DNA from: Candidatus Nealsonbacteria bacterium RBG_13_36_15
GTDB lineage: Bacteria; Patescibacteriota; Minisyncoccia; Minisyncoccales; RBG-13-36-15
DNA: 13,438 nt
Reading direction: 5' to 3'
NCBI GenBank assembly: GCA_001819145.1
Contig: MHLV01000013.1
Span: forward strand, 1-13,438
Of this stretch, positions 12,156 to 13,438 are shown piece by piece; position 1 is the first letter of the stretch; every line of letters begins with the position of its first letter. Made by a program: the position numbers and the translations under genes. The notes beneath the pieces were generated by a model. The model saw only the letters and a program-made list of their open reading frames with translations. It searched no databases and had not been told where the DNA came from.

Positions 12156-13438
12156 TTAGGAACCCTTTCTGAGGACAGGGATAACAAGTAAATATGCAGT
12201 TTCGTCATCGCCAATATGATTACCCTTAAGTCGGATATCACTTTCCGTGAAAACCTCTCCCCTGCCATCATCTCGAAATAAAACGGCGATATAATTGCCC
12301 TCAATCCTAATTGAAGAGACATGATTTCCATCGCCGTCAGTCAAAATGTTGCACGAAGATGATAAATTTACCCATTGGGGGACGGGTATTGGCACAGGCA
12401 CTGCAAAAGTAGGATAAGTACACTCATCCCCCGACACATCTTCATTAAAATTATAATTCTCGTAAAGAATTACTTTACCTGTGGGCAGGGGAGCGTCCGG
12501 TGGCCGTTGCTGGAAAATAGTAATAGACGAAGTTCTGGGGACATGAACGCCATGAAAATCTTCGTTAACATGTTCGTAGCAATACGACTCAGACATATCG
12601 TTATTAGGATCGCACTGGACAGTGCCCCCATTACCCGCTTTCAAAGGAATGCACCTTGGCGGCCATTCATCAATGTCTCCGCCGAAAAAGACTTCAGCAT
12701 CGCCCTGAAAGTTACTGTGTTCGTGTAATACAGCCCCAAGCTTATCAACGACAACCCACTCTCCTGCGCAACAATCAGGCCTTGCCTCACAAATGGGGAG
12801 CGGAAGGCTCATAGGATTTACACCGGGACACAAATTGACATCCCAGATTATGTTTTCTCTGTCTCTAGCTCTCCGCGGTATTATCTTAATTGACTTGGCA
12901 GTGTCGCCAAAATTCATAAATCCAGTAAGATCAGCAGTGCTAGCTATAAAAAGATGAGGGTCTTCTTTACAGCCAGCATCAGAGAACAGATAAACTCCGG
13001 GTGTTTTCCAGATTATCCTAACAGACTTGCTACCAATACCGGCCAATGATTTACACGGGCCGTTTTCTACATGATCATCGGATTCCCAAACCGTTCCTTG
13101 ATAATCTTCTTCAGACCAAACCTGGACTTCCATTTCTTCCCCCGAGTTATAAAAATAAATCTCTTTAGCCTTATTTTCAAAATCTCCCAGCGAGGAATAG
13201 CTGGATTTTATTCTCATATATTGTTCTCCTTCTTTCAAGCCCCCGGTATTTGATCCACAAGTACCTGCAGCAAATAAAATGATGCCTTGATCGAATTCTT
13301 CTCCTGTAATTTTCAAGACTGTTAATTCCGGATTAATCGTATTTAAAAGTAGATAAGAAGCTAACAGAAGCGCCAATCCCAAAATACCGGCTGCTATTTG
13401 GCCTTTAGCGTCAGACAAAGCTATTGGGTTGCCAGCTG
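12156..13438 (-). CDS. Membrane-anchored surface protein with possible beta/gamma-crystallin-like repeats (5'-partial)
   Basis: The frame stays open to the window edge, so the 5' end is missing. The visible N-terminal residues read GNPIALSDAKGQIAAGILGL and lead into a membrane helix ending near LLLNTINPEL, a pattern I associate with CPR type IV secretion pilin-like proteins (recall, not verified). Counted from the TTG at 13418, about 380 extracellular residues follow, rich in Cys, Asp and Gly. Units resembling beta/gamma-crystallin motifs are visible: EVQVWSEEDYQG, VYLFSDAGC with GDTAKSIKI, LHEHSNFQGD with PRTSSITI, VILYENYNFNED with NHVSSIRI, and VLFRDDGRGE. Their (S/T)SI(R/K)(I/V) ends recur, but the calcium-site Asn/Asp pair is incomplete in most. 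At least 12 cysteines could form disulfides. The gene is more GC-rich than its neighbours. Its function is unknown; adhesion or a pilus-associated role is a guess. Confidence 0.8.
   Translation of the reverse strand, partial: AGNPIALSDAKGQIAAGILGLALLLASYLLLNTINPELTVLKITGEEFDQGIILFAAGTCGSNTGGLKEGEQYMRIKSSYSSLGDFENKAKEIYFYNSGEEMEVQVWSEEDYQGTVWESDDHVENGPCKSLAGIGSKSVRIIWKTPGVYLFSDAGCKEDPHLFIASTADLTGFMNFGDTAKSIKIIPRRARDRENIIWDVNLCPGVNPMSLPLPICEARPDCCAGEWVVVDKLGAVLHEHSNFQGDAEVFFGGDIDEWPPRCIPLKAGNGGTVQCDPNNDMSESYCYEHVNEDFHGVHVPRTSSITIFQQRPPDAPLPTGKVILYENYNFNEDVSGDECTYPTFAVPVPIPVPQWVNLSSSCNILTDGDGNHVSSIRIEGNYIAVLFRDDGRGEVFTESDIRLKGNHIGDDETAYLLVIPVLRKGS

Noticed and set aside
12375..12728. 117-codon open frame on the plus strand
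   Set aside because: It lies antisense within the 12156-13438 gene, has no family features, and its composition follows the complementary coding sequence.
1..13438. tRNA genes, CRISPR arrays, insertion sequences with DDE transposases
   Set aside because: No cloverleaf with the GTTCRANNC arm, no regularly spaced direct repeats and no transposase-like proteins were seen on either strand.

Overview
The window looks like part of a Candidate Phyla Radiation (Patescibacteria, Parcubacteria-like) chromosome at its replication origin. The grounds are AT-rich DNA, tightly packed housekeeping genes, almost no Shine-Dalgarno sequences, compact or divergent versions of universal genes, and a terminal gene whose membrane segment resembles CPR type IV secretion pilin-like proteins. 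The assignment rests on gene content and style only.

Layout. (1) 61-1101 ruvB (+), closed by a hairpin terminator. (2) 1102-1586 has no protein gene. It holds an 80-bp palindromic element ending in GCCCCGTAGT/ACTACGGGGC and a GC-rich, hairpin-dense stretch with its own promoter and terminator, probably an unidentified structured RNA. (3) 1587-4741: a secreted, membrane-anchored lamin-tail/MopE-motif protein, then yebC and ruvC, all on +. ruvA is not in the window. (4) 4742-5035: a small transcription unit with a perfect-hexamer promoter, a structured leader, a 40-residue acidic microprotein and a terminator. (5) 5087-7003: a class A penicillin-binding protein, converging on dnaN with a 7-nt gap. 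(6) 7011-9642 on the minus strand: dnaN and dnaA. (7) 9643-9838: probable oriC with two DnaA-box sequences. (8) 9839-12075 on the plus strand: rpmH, rnpA, yidD, a GIY-YIG nuclease gene, yidC and jag/khpB. (9) 12156-13438 on the minus strand: a 5'-truncated gene for a membrane-anchored protein with possible beta/gamma-crystallin-like repeats.

How the genes fit together. The dnaA-dnaN and rpmH-rnpA-yidD-yidC-jag blocks diverge from the origin, as in many bacteria. They supply replication initiation and the clamp, ribosomal protein L34, the RNase P protein and the membrane insertase with its helpers. RuvB and RuvC serve Holliday-junction processing. YebC is a translation-associated factor. The PBP builds peptidoglycan.

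The most unusual signal is a possible mobile system. The GIY-YIG gene interrupts the conserved yidD-yidC junction and is bounded by a perfect 15-bp inverted repeat (CCCCGTAGGAAATAA and its complement). The non-coding palindrome downstream of ruvB has the same GCCCCGTAG termini. Together they suggest a nuclease-bearing cassette and a nuclease-less relative. Other points of interest are the candidate ncRNA, the acidic microprotein unit and the two surface proteins.
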